DNA of 64,000 nt from JARRQJ01 sp963810615. GTDB taxonomy: Bacteria > Pseudomonadota > Gammaproteobacteria > DRLM01. The stretch lies in the NCBI GenBank assembly GCA_963810615.1, contig CAWEOA010000008.1, positions 620,001-684,000 on the forward strand, read 5' to 3'. Positions within the stretch are counted from its first letter, which is position 1. Each line of letters opens with the position of its first letter. The position numbers and the translations under genes were made by a program. This document shows, piece after piece, positions 30,101-38,680 of this stretch. The notes beneath the pieces are model-generated. The model did no database searches. It was not told the DNA's origin and saw nothing but the letters and a program-made list of their open reading frames with translations.

Positions 30101-30416
30101 CGTATTGCAGCGCCTGGCCGAGGTCCTGGAGTCGCGCAAGCAGGCCGATCCCGCCGATTCGTATGTCGCGGCTCTGTACGCCAAGGGCCTGGACGCCATC
30201 TTGAAGAAGATCGGCGAAGAGGCGACCGAGACGGTGCTGGCAGCCAAAGACGGCGCGGCGGACAAGATCATCTATGAGACCGCCGACCTGTGGTTTCATA
30301 CCCTGGTGTTGCTCGCCCAGCAGGGTTTGCGTCCCGAGCAGGTCCTGGACGAGCTGGCGCGACGCTTCGGCGTGTCCGGTGTGGAAGAAAAGGCGTCGCG
30401 CAAGCACGACAAATAA
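30093..30416 (+). CDS. hisE: Phosphoribosyl-ATP pyrophosphatase
   Basis: About 107 residues. An all-alpha MazG-like pyrophosphohydrolase that converts PR-ATP to PR-AMP. The Mg-binding motif is KKIGEEATETVLAAKD with DKIIYETADLWFHTLVLL. The start at 30093 is preferred (GGTGG just upstream) over the in-frame GTG at 30084. It is the last gene of the his operon, before a 155-base gap to tatA. Confidence 0.96.
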   Translation: MTDVLQRLAEVLESRKQADPADSYVAALYAKGLDAILKKIGEEATETVLAAKDGAADKIIYETADLWFHTLVLLAQQGLRPEQVLDELARRFGVSGVEEKASRKHDK

Positions 30417-30571
30417 TTTGTTATTCGAGAATTCAAGGTGATACGCTGTTTTTGTAGGCGTGCTAGTGGGTGTGTGCCGCACGTCCGTGTAGAATGGCGG
30501 GAAGATGCGGCCTGAGAGCGTGATCGACGATCATGCGACGGTTCGCGCAATGACTTATAGGGAGAGCTTAG

Positions 30572-30814
30572 ATGGGCATTAGCATTTGGCAGTTGTTGAT
30601 TATCCTGTTGATCGTCTTGCTGCTGTTCGGCGCCAAGCGCTTGCGTACCCTTGGCAGCGATCTGGGCGGTGCCGTCAAAGGTTTCCGCAGCGCCATGGGT
30701 GATGAAAAGGAAGCCGGAGACGCTCAAGCCGCGGAGCATGTCGAGCATACACAATCCGGGACGACCATCGAAGGTGAAGTGACGAGTAAAGAATCCAGCA
30801 AAACCAAGACATGA
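30572..30814 (+). CDS. tatA: Sec-independent translocase TatA
   Basis: Encodes 80 residues. One short transmembrane helix (ISIWQLLIILLIVLLLFG) is followed by the hinge FGAKRLR and an amphipathic helix (TLGSDLGGAVKGFRSAMGDE), then an acidic tail. TatA oligomerises to open the path for folded proteins. The ActB1 protein encoded 5 kb downstream has a Tat signal and is a plausible client. Confidence 0.95.
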   Translation: MGISIWQLLIILLIVLLLFGAKRLRTLGSDLGGAVKGFRSAMGDEKEAGDAQAAEHVEHTQSGTTIEGEVTSKESSKTKT

Positions 30815-30824
30815 CGGCACGGTC

Positions 30825-31202
30825 ATGTTTGACATCGGTTTTTCGGAAATAGTATTGATCGCGGTCATCGCCCTGCTGGTGGTGGGGCCGCAGGAGTTTC
30901 CCGCGCTGGTGCGTAACATCGGCTCATGGCTGGGTAAGGCCCGCCAATTCATGGGCGCCGTCAAGACCGAGTTCGAACGCGAGATCAACAAGGCCGATGA
31001 GATCAAGCGCCTGATGACCAAGGAGATGGAGGTCGCCGAACTCCACAAAGACCTTGATCCCCATCGCCGCGCCGCGCCGCCGTCCTCTCCGGAACAAGTT
31101 GCCGAAGCCGGCAGCAGTAGCGATGCCGTTGAAAAGATTTCCCCCGCCGTAGGCGTAGACAGCGAAGCCCCCGTCGCCAAGCAAGATCATGGATCGTCGT
31201 AA
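30825..31202 (+). CDS. tatB: Sec-independent translocase TatB
   Basis: Encodes 125 residues. The N-terminal FDIGFSEIVLIAVIALLVVGPQEFPALVRNIG has the conserved membrane Glu and the PxxFP-type hinge of TatB (here GPQEFP). It is followed by a longer amphipathic helix (ARQFMGAVKTEFEREINKADEIKRLMTKEMEVAEL) and a disordered Pro/Ser/Ala tail. It works with TatC as the signal-peptide receptor. It overlaps tatC by 14 bases. Confidence 0.95.
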   Translation: MFDIGFSEIVLIAVIALLVVGPQEFPALVRNIGSWLGKARQFMGAVKTEFEREINKADEIKRLMTKEMEVAELHKDLDPHRRAAPPSSPEQVAEAGSSSDAVEKISPAVGVDSEAPVAKQDHGSS

Positions 31203-31998
31203 ACCTAAATATACCCCGCAGCAAGAGCAGCCCTTCATGATGCACCTCGTCGAGCTGCGCAATCGCTTGTTGCGCATGATATTGGGTGTGTTGCTGGTGT
31301 TCGCGGTGCTGTTTCCCTTCACCAATCACTTGTATTCCTGGTTGGCCAAGCCGCTGTTGGAGCGCCTACCTAGCGGCGCGACCATGATCGCCACCGAGGT
31401 CGCTTCGCCGTTTCTGACGCCCTTCAAATTCGTGTTTGTCCTGGCCATCGCCCTGTCGATGCCGTATATCCTGCATCAGTTCTGGCGTTTCATCGCGCCG
31501 GGGCTGTATCGCCGCGAGAAGCGCATTGCCATACCCTTGTTGATATCCAGTATCGTGCTGTTCTACAGCGGGATCGCCTTTGCCTATTTCGTGGTGTTTC
31601 CGCTGGCCTTCGGCTTTTTGGTCGGCGCCGCGCCCCAAGGGGTGACGGTGATGACCGATATCAGCAAGTATTTGGATTTCACCTTGACGATCTTTTTCGC
31701 TTTCGGGCTGGCCTTCGAGGTGCCGGTCGCCATCATCCTGATGGTGTGGGCGGGTGTCACCACGCCCGCCGCCTTGGCGGCGAAGCGTGCTTATGTGGTC
31801 ATTGCGGTATTCGTCATCGGTGCGGTACTGACGCCGCCGGATGTGATCTCGCAAACCCTGTTGGCGGTGCCGATGTGGCTGTTGTTTGAGTTAGGCCTGT
31901 TTTTTTCGCGGGTGATGGTCTTGCGCGACGACGCGGAGGAAGAACCTGCTTCCTCCGGCGTCGTGAAGGAAGAAAACGAGAACCAGACGCCTTCGTAG
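31189..31998 (+). CDS. tatC: Sec-independent translocase TatC
   Basis: Encodes 269 residues with six transmembrane helices. Signatures: FMMHLVELRNRLLRMI at the cytoplasmic N-terminus, QFWRFIAPGLYRREKR, and FGLAFEVPVAIILMVWAGV. TatC binds the twin-arginine signal. It is convergent with degS, with only about 20 bases between the stops. Confidence 0.96.
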   Translation: MDRRKPKYTPQQEQPFMMHLVELRNRLLRMILGVLLVFAVLFPFTNHLYSWLAKPLLERLPSGATMIATEVASPFLTPFKFVFVLAIALSMPYILHQFWRFIAPGLYRREKRIAIPLLISSIVLFYSGIAFAYFVVFPLAFGFLVGAAPQGVTVMTDISKYLDFTLTIFFAFGLAFEVPVAIILMVWAGVTTPAALAAKRAYVVIAVFVIGAVLTPPDVISQTLLAVPMWLLFELGLFFSRVMVLRDDAEEEPASSGVVKEENENQTPS

Positions 31999-32020
31999 CG
32001 GTGTCGCCCGCGCGCAGGGC

Positions 32021-33193
32021 TTATTGCCGCTGAACCGGCGGGCGTTCGCCGATGGTGGCGTGCAGGGTCAGGGATTTGCCCTGGCGAATTATTGCCAGAT
32101 CCACTCGCGAACCCGGCTCTAGTGAGGCGGTGATGTTCATAGCGGAGCGCGCGTCGACCACGGTCTTATCCTCAACCGCCATCAACACATCACCGGGTAG
32201 CAGGCCGGCGTGATCGGCGGCACTGTCCGGATAGACGCCCGACACGATGGCGCCCTGGTGGTTGTGTATCCCGAAAGTTTCCGCCAGATCCGGGGTGATA
32301 TCCTGAGCATTGATCCCCAGCCAGCCGCGAATGACTCTCCCCTGTTGGAGTATCTGTTCCATGACGGTTTTGGCCAAGTTGGCCGGGATGGCGAAGCCTA
32401 TCCCTTGCGAGCCGCCGGAGCGGGAAAAGATAGCGGTGTTGATCCCGGTCAGTTGCCCTTCGGTATTGATCAAGGCGCCCCCGGAATTACCCGGATTGAT
32501 GGCGGCATCGGTTTGGATAAAATTTTCAAAGGTGCTGATACCCAACTGTTGACGGCCGGTGGCGCTGACGATGCCCTGGGTGACGGTCTGTCCAACGCCG
32601 AAGGGATTGCCGATGGCGAGCACCACGTCCCCCACCCGTAATTCTTCGGCATGGCCGAAGACGATGGTGGGTAGATTGGTGAGGTCGACCTTCAACAATG
32701 CCAGGTCGGTCTCCGGATCGGTGCCCACTACAGAGGCCGAGGCGCTGCGGCCGTCGGTGAGGGCGACCTGGATTTCATCCGCGCCGTCGATGACGTGATT
32801 GTTGGTCAGTATATAACCCTGGGTGCTGATGATGACGCCGGAACCCAGGCTGGATTCCAGGCGTTGCCGCGGAACCCCCGAATCGCCCTGGAAAAAGCGC
32901 CGGAAAAGCGGGTCGTCCGAAAACGCGGGGCTGCGTTGGGTGACGACCTTGGTAGTATAAATGTTCACCACCGCGGGGGCGGCGGCCTGTACGGCATTGG
33001 CGTAGGATGCGGTAGGGCCGGAGGGGCCGGCATTTTGCGCGGATGCCGCCGGGTGCGGCGGCGCCTCCTGGATCGTGACCGTGGTGTGGTTGCTGAAGGT
33101 CTCCGGACGAAACAGCAGCAGCAGCACAAAGGCGAATGCCAGTCCAGCCAGGGTGGCATCCAGCAGGAAGACGAATATTTTACGTGGTGACAT
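32021..33193 (-). CDS. degS: HtrA-family serine protease, DegS/AlgW-like
   Basis: About 390 residues with one N-terminal membrane anchor (RKIFVFLLDATLAGLAFAFVLLLLF). The catalytic triad is visible: His in YILTNNHVIDGADE, Asp in DPETDLALLKVDL, Ser in NPGNSGGALINT. A single C-terminal PDZ domain (GIHNHQGAIVSGVYPDSAADHAGLLPGDVLMAVEDK) fits DegS/AlgW, which senses misfolded outer-membrane proteins and cuts the anti-sigma-E factor. The start at 33193 keeps the anchor at the N-terminus; 33235 would add 14 residues. It is divergent from the Nif3-like gene. Confidence 0.93.
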   Translation of the reverse strand: MSPRKIFVFLLDATLAGLAFAFVLLLLFRPETFSNHTTVTIQEAPPHPAASAQNAGPSGPTASYANAVQAAAPAVVNIYTTKVVTQRSPAFSDDPLFRRFFQGDSGVPRQRLESSLGSGVIISTQGYILTNNHVIDGADEIQVALTDGRSASASVVGTDPETDLALLKVDLTNLPTIVFGHAEELRVGDVVLAIGNPFGVGQTVTQGIVSATGRQQLGISTFENFIQTDAAINPGNSGGALINTEGQLTGINTAIFSRSGGSQGIGFAIPANLAKTVMEQILQQGRVIRGWLGINAQDITPDLAETFGIHNHQGAIVSGVYPDSAADHAGLLPGDVLMAVEDKTVVDARSAMNITASLEPGSRVDLAIIRQGKSLTLHATIGERPPVQRQ

Positions 33194-33325
33194 CAATACA
33201 TTACTCGGGGTTCGGGAATATGCACTAACCCTCATCCTTATCGACTGCCGGGCGGGTGGGCGCGAGTGCTTGAGCGCGTTCCGGCGACTCAGCTGTAAAT
33301 ATTAGCGTAACCAAAGGAAAAGCGC

Positions 33326-34081
33326 ATGGTAAAACGGGACGAATTAGTAGCTTATACCAATGAATTGCTGCAGATCGATCGTTTTCGGGATTATGCCCCC
33401 AACGGTTTGCAGGTGGAGGGGCGCGACGAGATCCGCATCCTGGCCAGTGCGGTATCCGCCAGTTTCAGTGCGGTGGAGGCGGCGCTGGCCGCGGGGGCCG
33501 ATGCCCTGCTGGTGCATCACGGCTATTTTTGGCAGGGGGAGGTGGCCGCGGTGGTGGGCATGAAACGGCGGCGCCTGGCATTGCTGCTTGAGCATGATAT
33601 CAATCTGCTGGCCTATCATTTACCGCTGGACGCCCATGAGCTCTATGGCAACAACGCCCAGCTGGCGCGGATTCTGGGTCTGGATGTGAGTGGTTGTTTC
33701 GGCCCCGAATCGGGCATCGCCTGGCATGGTGAGCTGGCCCAGGCGGTGGACGGCGCGGAATTCGCGCGTCACGTGGCGCGCAGTTTGGGGCGGGAACCCT
33801 TGCATATTGCCGCACGGGACGCACGGCCGATACGGCGCATCGGTTGGTGTACCGGGGCGGCGCAAAAATATATCGAGGCGGCGGCGGCGGCCGGCCTCGA
33901 TGCTTATCTCAGCGGTGAGGCGTCGGAGCAGAACTTTCACGTTGCCCAGGAAATGAATATTCACTTTTTTGCCGCCGGTCATCACGCTACAGAGCGCTAC
34001 GGCGTACGCGCGCTGTGTGATCACTTGGCAAGTCGTTATAAGTTGCAGCACCACATTATCGAGATTGCCAACCCCATATAG
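33326..34081 (+). CDS. Nif3-like dinuclear metal-centre protein (YbgI type)
   Basis: Encodes 251 residues. Conserved metal ligands: LLVHHGYFW near residue 65, YHLPLDAHELYGNNAQLARIL near 100, and the C-terminal GHHATERYGVRAL with DAYLSGEASEQNFHVAQE. Nif3/YbgI proteins form toroidal hexamers with two metals per subunit; proposed as GTP cyclohydrolase I type 2, though the function is not settled. A plus-strand gene on its own, 600 bases before the ACIII operon. Confidence 0.92.
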   Translation: MVKRDELVAYTNELLQIDRFRDYAPNGLQVEGRDEIRILASAVSASFSAVEAALAAGADALLVHHGYFWQGEVAAVVGMKRRRLALLLEHDINLLAYHLPLDAHELYGNNAQLARILGLDVSGCFGPESGIAWHGELAQAVDGAEFARHVARSLGREPLHIAARDARPIRRIGWCTGAAQKYIEAAAAAGLDAYLSGEASEQNFHVAQEMNIHFFAAGHHATERYGVRALCDHLASRYKLQHHIIEIANPI

Positions 34082-34701
34082 GCAAAATCGGCTGCATAAA
34101 TCTTTACATAATGTGCCGTTAAAATTTTTGCTGAGATATGGGCCTTTTGGGCTATTTTTATAGGCTTTTCCGCGTACCTGAACGGACGTTCATTTTGTAA
34201 TGTTGGGGCGGTATCTAGAAAAACTTGATCAAGGGTGGAAATTTGAGTAGTCTTTGTGGCCTCGCAGGGCGCTGCGTCGCTTTGGAGAGGCTCTAAATTA
34301 TATTGATTAGCAGTGGTTTTTTATGAGCGTTGACACGGTGCGTTAAGTTGGTCTAGGATTCAAAACCCGACTAGGATGGTGGCAGATAGTTCGGTGTTTT
34401 ACGTAAACAAAAAATAACTATATCAACTGAAGTTTAAGGGATATTTTTAGGGCGTGTAAACGCTGCTGTTTCGGATATACAGGGGATAAGGGGTGTTCTT
34501 TGTGTCTTGTCCCATGGCTGCTTATTAGTCGCGCGTTGGGCCATGATTCTCTCCGAGTAATCATGGTTGCGGCTGAACAAGCGGAATCCCAAGCATATAG
34601 TCTATTTTGGTCTGTGCCAGCGGTAGTTTTAGGGCCGGTCTTAATTCTGATTCGGCGGCCGCTGAGCTGGGAATGGAACCAGAAACCGATTGAGGGGAAA
34701 G
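34082..34701 (+). promoter_or_regulatory. 620-base upstream region of the ACIII operon
   Basis: An AT-richer region that should hold the promoter of the ACIII operon. I cannot fix a promoter by eye. A perfect ten-base palindrome CTTGATCAAG lies at 34224-34233. A low-confidence open frame begins at 34500 (separate entry). The long 5' region suggests regulated transcription. Confidence 0.4.
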
Positions 34702-34715
34702 ATGTCAGTCAATAA
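34500..34715 (+). CDS. Possible small membrane protein ahead of actA (71 aa, doubtful)
   Basis: TTG-initiated open frame with AAGGGG seven bases upstream and one likely membrane helix (SLFWSVPAVVLGPVLILI), then RRPLSWEWNQKPIEG. Its end overlaps the first 14 bases of actA in another frame. I recognise no family, and standard ACIII operons do not have this gene. It may be a real small subunit, a leader peptide, or chance. Confidence 0.25.
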   Translation: MCLVPWLLISRALGHDSLRVIMVAAEQAESQAYSLFWSVPAVVLGPVLILIRRPLSWEWNQKPIEGKDVSQ

Positions 34716-35412
34716 TCGTGGTTCATGGCAGCGTTTGGGAACTGATCATTTAGGGTATAAAGCGGGGGCTTTCATGATGTCGCTCCTTTCGCTGTTCATT
34801 GCAGTGGTCGTGTTGATGCATTCCGGGGCGGTATACGCCCAGGGAGATTTTAGTGTGCCCAACGGCCCACCCCCTGAAGGCAGTTATGACGGCGGCTACG
34901 CCGATGACGGCTTCAAGGTGCCCAATGCGGTCCCGCCCAAGGGTAGCTATGATGGCAAGGACGTCGTTCAGCCCATCGAGTTCCCTCACTATATTCATAC
35001 CAAGGTCAATCAAATTAATTGCATGTACTGCCATACCTATGCGCGACGCAGCAAGGTGGCCGGCATCCCGCCTTTGAGTAAGTGCATGGGCTGTCACTCG
35101 GTTATTGCAACCGACAAACCCCGTATCAAGAAGCTCACCGAGTATTGGGAAAAGGGCATAGCGCCGCCTTGGAAGAAGGTGCACGACGTGCCTGATTTTG
35201 TGCACTTTACCCATGAGAAACATTTGAAGAGATTTATCTTCAGTAATCCGGGGATGAAAGTTGAGAAGGCTTATGAGGTATGTGCCTTTTGCCATGGTGA
35301 AGTTAAGAATATGGTAGTGGCAAGAAAGGTGAAGCCTCTCAATATGGGCTTTTGTGTGCGATGCCATGAAGCGAACAACGGTCCCCATGATTGTTGGAAG
35401 TGTCATAAATAA
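34702..35412 (+). CDS. actA: ACIII pentaheme cytochrome c subunit ActA
   Basis: Encodes 236 residues with an N-terminal membrane anchor or signal (AGAFMMSLLSLFIAVVVLMHSGAVYA, about 21-46). Five CxxCH heme sites are at residues 107-111, 128-132, 194-198, 218-222 and 231-235. That number and the operon match ActA of alternative complex III, whose hemes take electrons from quinol oxidation onward. Odd feature: residues 50-64 and 71-85 are a tandem repeat (F-x-VPN-xx-PP-x-GSYDG) ahead of the hemes. The start at 34702 has GAGGGGAAAG just before it. Confidence 0.93.
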   Translation: MSVNNRGSWQRLGTDHLGYKAGAFMMSLLSLFIAVVVLMHSGAVYAQGDFSVPNGPPPEGSYDGGYADDGFKVPNAVPPKGSYDGKDVVQPIEFPHYIHTKVNQINCMYCHTYARRSKVAGIPPLSKCMGCHSVIATDKPRIKKLTEYWEKGIAPPWKKVHDVPDFVHFTHEKHLKRFIFSNPGMKVEKAYEVCAFCHGEVKNMVVARKVKPLNMGFCVRCHEANNGPHDCWKCHK

Positions 35413-35499
35413 TAATTAGTGCATGGGTGCTGAATTTGTTTCGTAGGGTGGCGCGAACTGATTTGCGCCGAGCTGATCACTGGAATGGATGGTTTGCTT

Positions 35500-37755
35500 A
35501 TGAGTGGGAATAAGGTCAACCGCAGAGATTTTCTCAAGATCATGGGCTGGGGCGGTGCGGGTGCAGCAGGTGCGGCAGCCTTGTCCGGTTGTGATATGCC
35601 CAGCTACATCACCCTTGAGCAGGGTAAGGAAAATGTCATTCCTTATGTTATTCCGGAAGAGTACGCCATCCCCGGCATCGGGGTGTGGTATGCCTCGACC
35701 TGCCGGCAATGTCCGGCCGGCTGCGGTATCCACGGCCGCGTTCGCGAGGGGCGTGTTCTCAAAGTAGAAGGAAATCCCGGATCACCCATCAACCGCAGTC
35801 CTGCCGGAGATGCGAGCGGTAAGCTATGCCAAATGGGGCAGTCGGGATTGCAGAATCATTACAACCCGGACCGCGTGACCAAGCCGCTGCTGCGTAAAGG
35901 CGGCAGCCTGGTGGAGGCGAGCTGGGACGAGGCCATGGACGCCATCAAGCAAAAGCTGGGGTCCAGCAGCAAAGTCGCCTGGTTTACCGGCACCGTCAGC
36001 GGTCACCAGGCGGTGCTGCTGCAGGCTCATTTGGACGCCATGGGCTCCAAGTCTCATTATGTGCACGAGGTGGTGAACACCTCCGTTTCCCAGGCGGTGA
36101 ATCGTGAGGTCCTGGGCGAGGCGTTGCCGCGCTATCGCTTTGATCAGGCCAAGGTCATATTGTCGTTCGGTGCGGACTTCCTCGGTCCTTGGCAGTCGCC
36201 GGTGCATTTCTCCACGATGTACGCCAAGTTCCGTGAAGCGCCGCGCGGGATCCTGGTACAAGTCGAGCCGAAGATGACCCTGACCGGCGGTAACGCCGAT
36301 CTGTGGTTGGCGATCCGCCCTGGTACGGAAGGTGTGTTCGCGCTGGGTATCGCCAATCTACTGCTGAGTAAATTCAACCGTGACGGCGCTCAGTTGCCGG
36401 CCGAGGTGCGCAGCACCATCGCCAAATACGACCTGGATACGGTCACCAATATCACTGGTGTGCCGGGCGATCGCCTGACCAAGGTGGCGACCTGGCTGAA
36501 TGAGCGCAGCCCCAGCCTGGTGTTGAGCGGGATGTCGGCCGAAGGCCAGGAACACGGTTATGATACGGCCGCCGCGGCCATGCTGCTCAATATAATCTTG
36601 GGCAATGTGGGCAAGACCATCGTCAGCAGCGGCGCTTTTCCTTTCAGCCAACTGGTGGCCAAGGAAGGTAATACCGGAGATCTTCTGGCGTTTGCCGATG
36701 CGCTCGACAAGGGCGAGCATGACGCGGTGTTCATTTACGGAACCAATCCCGTCTTCACCGCCCCTGACGCCTTGGCCTTGGGCGACAAACTGGATAAAGC
36801 GCCGTTCAAGGTGGTGCTCACCAACTTCCATGACGAAACGGCGATGCATGCCGACGTGGTGCTGCCCATCTACTCGCAATATGAAGAGTGGGGCACCCAT
36901 GTGCCCGCCTATCAGGGCGACGGCAGTATCATCAGCATTCAACAGCCGGTGATGGAGCCGCTCTACCCCTCCACGACGCGCAGTTTCGGCGATGTGATGC
37001 TGGCCCTGCTCAAGGACCGCGACGCCGGCAAGTATGGTGGCTTCAAAGACTATTACGCCTATCTGCAACAGGCCTTTGCCAGCCTTCCGGCCGACATCAA
37101 GCAGGGTGCGGCCAGCGACGAGGCCTTCTGGCAGCAGGCCGTGCAGCAGGGTCTGATAGAGGTGCAGCGCAAGCAAGCTTCCACACTTACGGCCAAGGCA
37201 GTGGCGGTCAATGTGCCCGATTACAGCGCCAATGCGGAATATCCCTATCATTTGATCCCCTCGCCCCGTTTGGGTATGTGGGACGGACGCCACGCCAATA
37301 TTCCCTGGCTGCAAGAGGCGCCGGATCAGATCAGCAAGGTCGTGTGGGATTCCTGGGCCGAGATGCATCCGAAAACGGCCGAAAAGCTTGGGGTCAAAGA
37401 AGGTGATTACCTGAAAATCACCTCTGCTCAGGGCACGATTGAAACCAGAGTCTATATCTTCAAGGGCATACATCCCGATGCCATCGCGGTCCCTCTGGGT
37501 CAGGGTCACACGGAATACGGACGCTATGCCAAGGGGCGCGGCGTCAATCCGCTGAAGATCCTCAGCCCGGTACGTGAAGGCAAGACGGGCGAGCTGGCCA
37601 TGTACAGTACGCGCGTCAAAGTGGCCAAGTCCGGGCGTAATGAGACATTGATGAAGCTCGGCGGCAGCGATACGCAACACGGCCGCAAGCTGGTGGCGAC
37701 GATAACCGCGGATGTATTCAGACGTACTGAAGGGGGTGGTAAGGATGTCGTTTAA
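35500..37755 (+). CDS. actB1: ACIII subunit ActB1, molybdopterin-oxidoreductase-like with Tat signal
   Basis: About 751 residues. A twin-arginine signal (NRRDFLKIMGWGG, Arg 8-9) ends in a lipobox-like ALSGC (Cys31), so export is by Tat. The rest follows the molybdopterin enzyme fold (GNADLWLAIRPGTEGVFAL; a C-terminal beta-barrel around GDYLKITSAQGTIETRVYIF). In ACIII the B1 domain is known to lack the Mo cofactor. Here Cys68, Cys71, Cys75 and Cys110 (TCRQCPAGCG, then GKLC) form the classic C-x2-C-x3-C-xn-C site for a [4Fe-4S] cluster, which fused ActB proteins often lack. The ActB2 gene overlaps its end by 11 bases, so the usual ActB fusion is split here. An alternative start is 35485. Confidence 0.88.
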   Translation: MSGNKVNRRDFLKIMGWGGAGAAGAAALSGCDMPSYITLEQGKENVIPYVIPEEYAIPGIGVWYASTCRQCPAGCGIHGRVREGRVLKVEGNPGSPINRSPAGDASGKLCQMGQSGLQNHYNPDRVTKPLLRKGGSLVEASWDEAMDAIKQKLGSSSKVAWFTGTVSGHQAVLLQAHLDAMGSKSHYVHEVVNTSVSQAVNREVLGEALPRYRFDQAKVILSFGADFLGPWQSPVHFSTMYAKFREAPRGILVQVEPKMTLTGGNADLWLAIRPGTEGVFALGIANLLLSKFNRDGAQLPAEVRSTIAKYDLDTVTNITGVPGDRLTKVATWLNERSPSLVLSGMSAEGQEHGYDTAAAAMLLNIILGNVGKTIVSSGAFPFSQLVAKEGNTGDLLAFADALDKGEHDAVFIYGTNPVFTAPDALALGDKLDKAPFKVVLTNFHDETAMHADVVLPIYSQYEEWGTHVPAYQGDGSIISIQQPVMEPLYPSTTRSFGDVMLALLKDRDAGKYGGFKDYYAYLQQAFASLPADIKQGAASDEAFWQQAVQQGLIEVQRKQASTLTAKAVAVNVPDYSANAEYPYHLIPSPRLGMWDGRHANIPWLQEAPDQISKVVWDSWAEMHPKTAEKLGVKEGDYLKITSAQGTIETRVYIFKGIHPDAIAVPLGQGHTEYGRYAKGRGVNPLKILSPVREGKTGELAMYSTRVKVAKSGRNETLMKLGGSDTQHGRKLVATITADVFRRTEGGGKDVV

Positions 37756-38617
37756 AAATTTGCTCGCAGATTGGTCATCCTATCGGCGCGGTCGAGAGGA
37801 AGGCGGTTTCTTCCAAGGTAAGTACGAACACAAGTGGGGGATGGCTATAGACCTCAACAAGTGTATCGGCTGCAACGCCTGCTCGGTCGCCTGCTATGCG
37901 GAAAACAACCTGGCAGTGGTAGGGCCGGATCGTTTCGCCAAGCATCAGGCGATGCACTGGATGCGCATTGAGCGTTACTGGGACGAGCCTGATTTAGGCT
38001 CCGAACTGCCGGCCAGCGATTACGCTGAAAAGGGTGCCAGCTTCCTACCGATGAACTGCCAGCAATGTATGTCGGCGACCTGCGAGCCGGTATGTCCGGT
38101 GGCGGCGACCTATCACACGCCGGATGGTTTGAATGCCCAGGTATACAACCGCTGCATCGGTTCGCGTTATTGCTCCAACAACTGCCCGTACCGCTTGCGC
38201 TATTTCAACTTCTGGTCTTATTACGACGTTTCCTGGCCGGCGCCGCTGCATCTACAGCTCAATCCCGATCTAACGGTGCGCGACAAGGGCGTGATGGAGA
38301 AATGTACTTTCTGCGTGCAGCGCATTCGCGCGGCGAAAGACAATGCCAGGATGGAAGATCGCAAAGTTAAAGACTTCGAATTCCAAACAGCATGCCAGCA
38401 GTCTTGCCCGACCGCCGCGATTGTCTTCGGTGACCTGCTGGTTTCGGATACCAAGGTCAGCAAGATGTGGGCGGCTCATGAGGTGAAACTCAATGAGGTA
38501 GAGGTGGGTGAAGTCGAGAAAAAGAAGGAGGATTCCGACTTGCGGGGTTATCGGGTCCTGGAGGATCTCAATACGGATCCCAAGATCATGTTTCTGGAGA
38601 GGGTGCGCGAAGTATAA
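37745..38617 (+). CDS. actB2: ACIII subunit ActB2, four-cluster ferredoxin-type protein
   Basis: About 290 residues with four cluster motifs. Cys40/43/46/50, Cys105/108/113/117 and Cys187/190/217/221 are complete. The third (137, 143, 147) has Ser140 in place of the second Cys (CIGSRYCSNNCP), so it should carry a [3Fe-4S] cluster. That 3x[4Fe-4S] plus 1x[3Fe-4S] set is what ActB proteins of alternative complex III hold. It passes electrons between ActB1/ActC and the hemes. The start at 37745 overlaps the end of actB1. Confidence 0.92.
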   Translation: MSFKNLLADWSSYRRGREEGGFFQGKYEHKWGMAIDLNKCIGCNACSVACYAENNLAVVGPDRFAKHQAMHWMRIERYWDEPDLGSELPASDYAEKGASFLPMNCQQCMSATCEPVCPVAATYHTPDGLNAQVYNRCIGSRYCSNNCPYRLRYFNFWSYYDVSWPAPLHLQLNPDLTVRDKGVMEKCTFCVQRIRAAKDNARMEDRKVKDFEFQTACQQSCPTAAIVFGDLLVSDTKVSKMWAAHEVKLNEVEVGEVEKKKEDSDLRGYRVLEDLNTDPKIMFLERVREV

Positions 38618-38680
38618 ACGGCGGGACGCCATGTGCGGCGTATAGCCAGGGCTTTCAATCCAAGAAGTTGGTGGGGAGAC

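Noticed and set aside
34224..34233. FNR-like palindrome CTTGATCAAG upstream of the ACIII operon
   Set aside because: FNR needs TTGAT-N4-ATCAA; here the half-sites touch without the four-base spacer, so it is not an FNR site.
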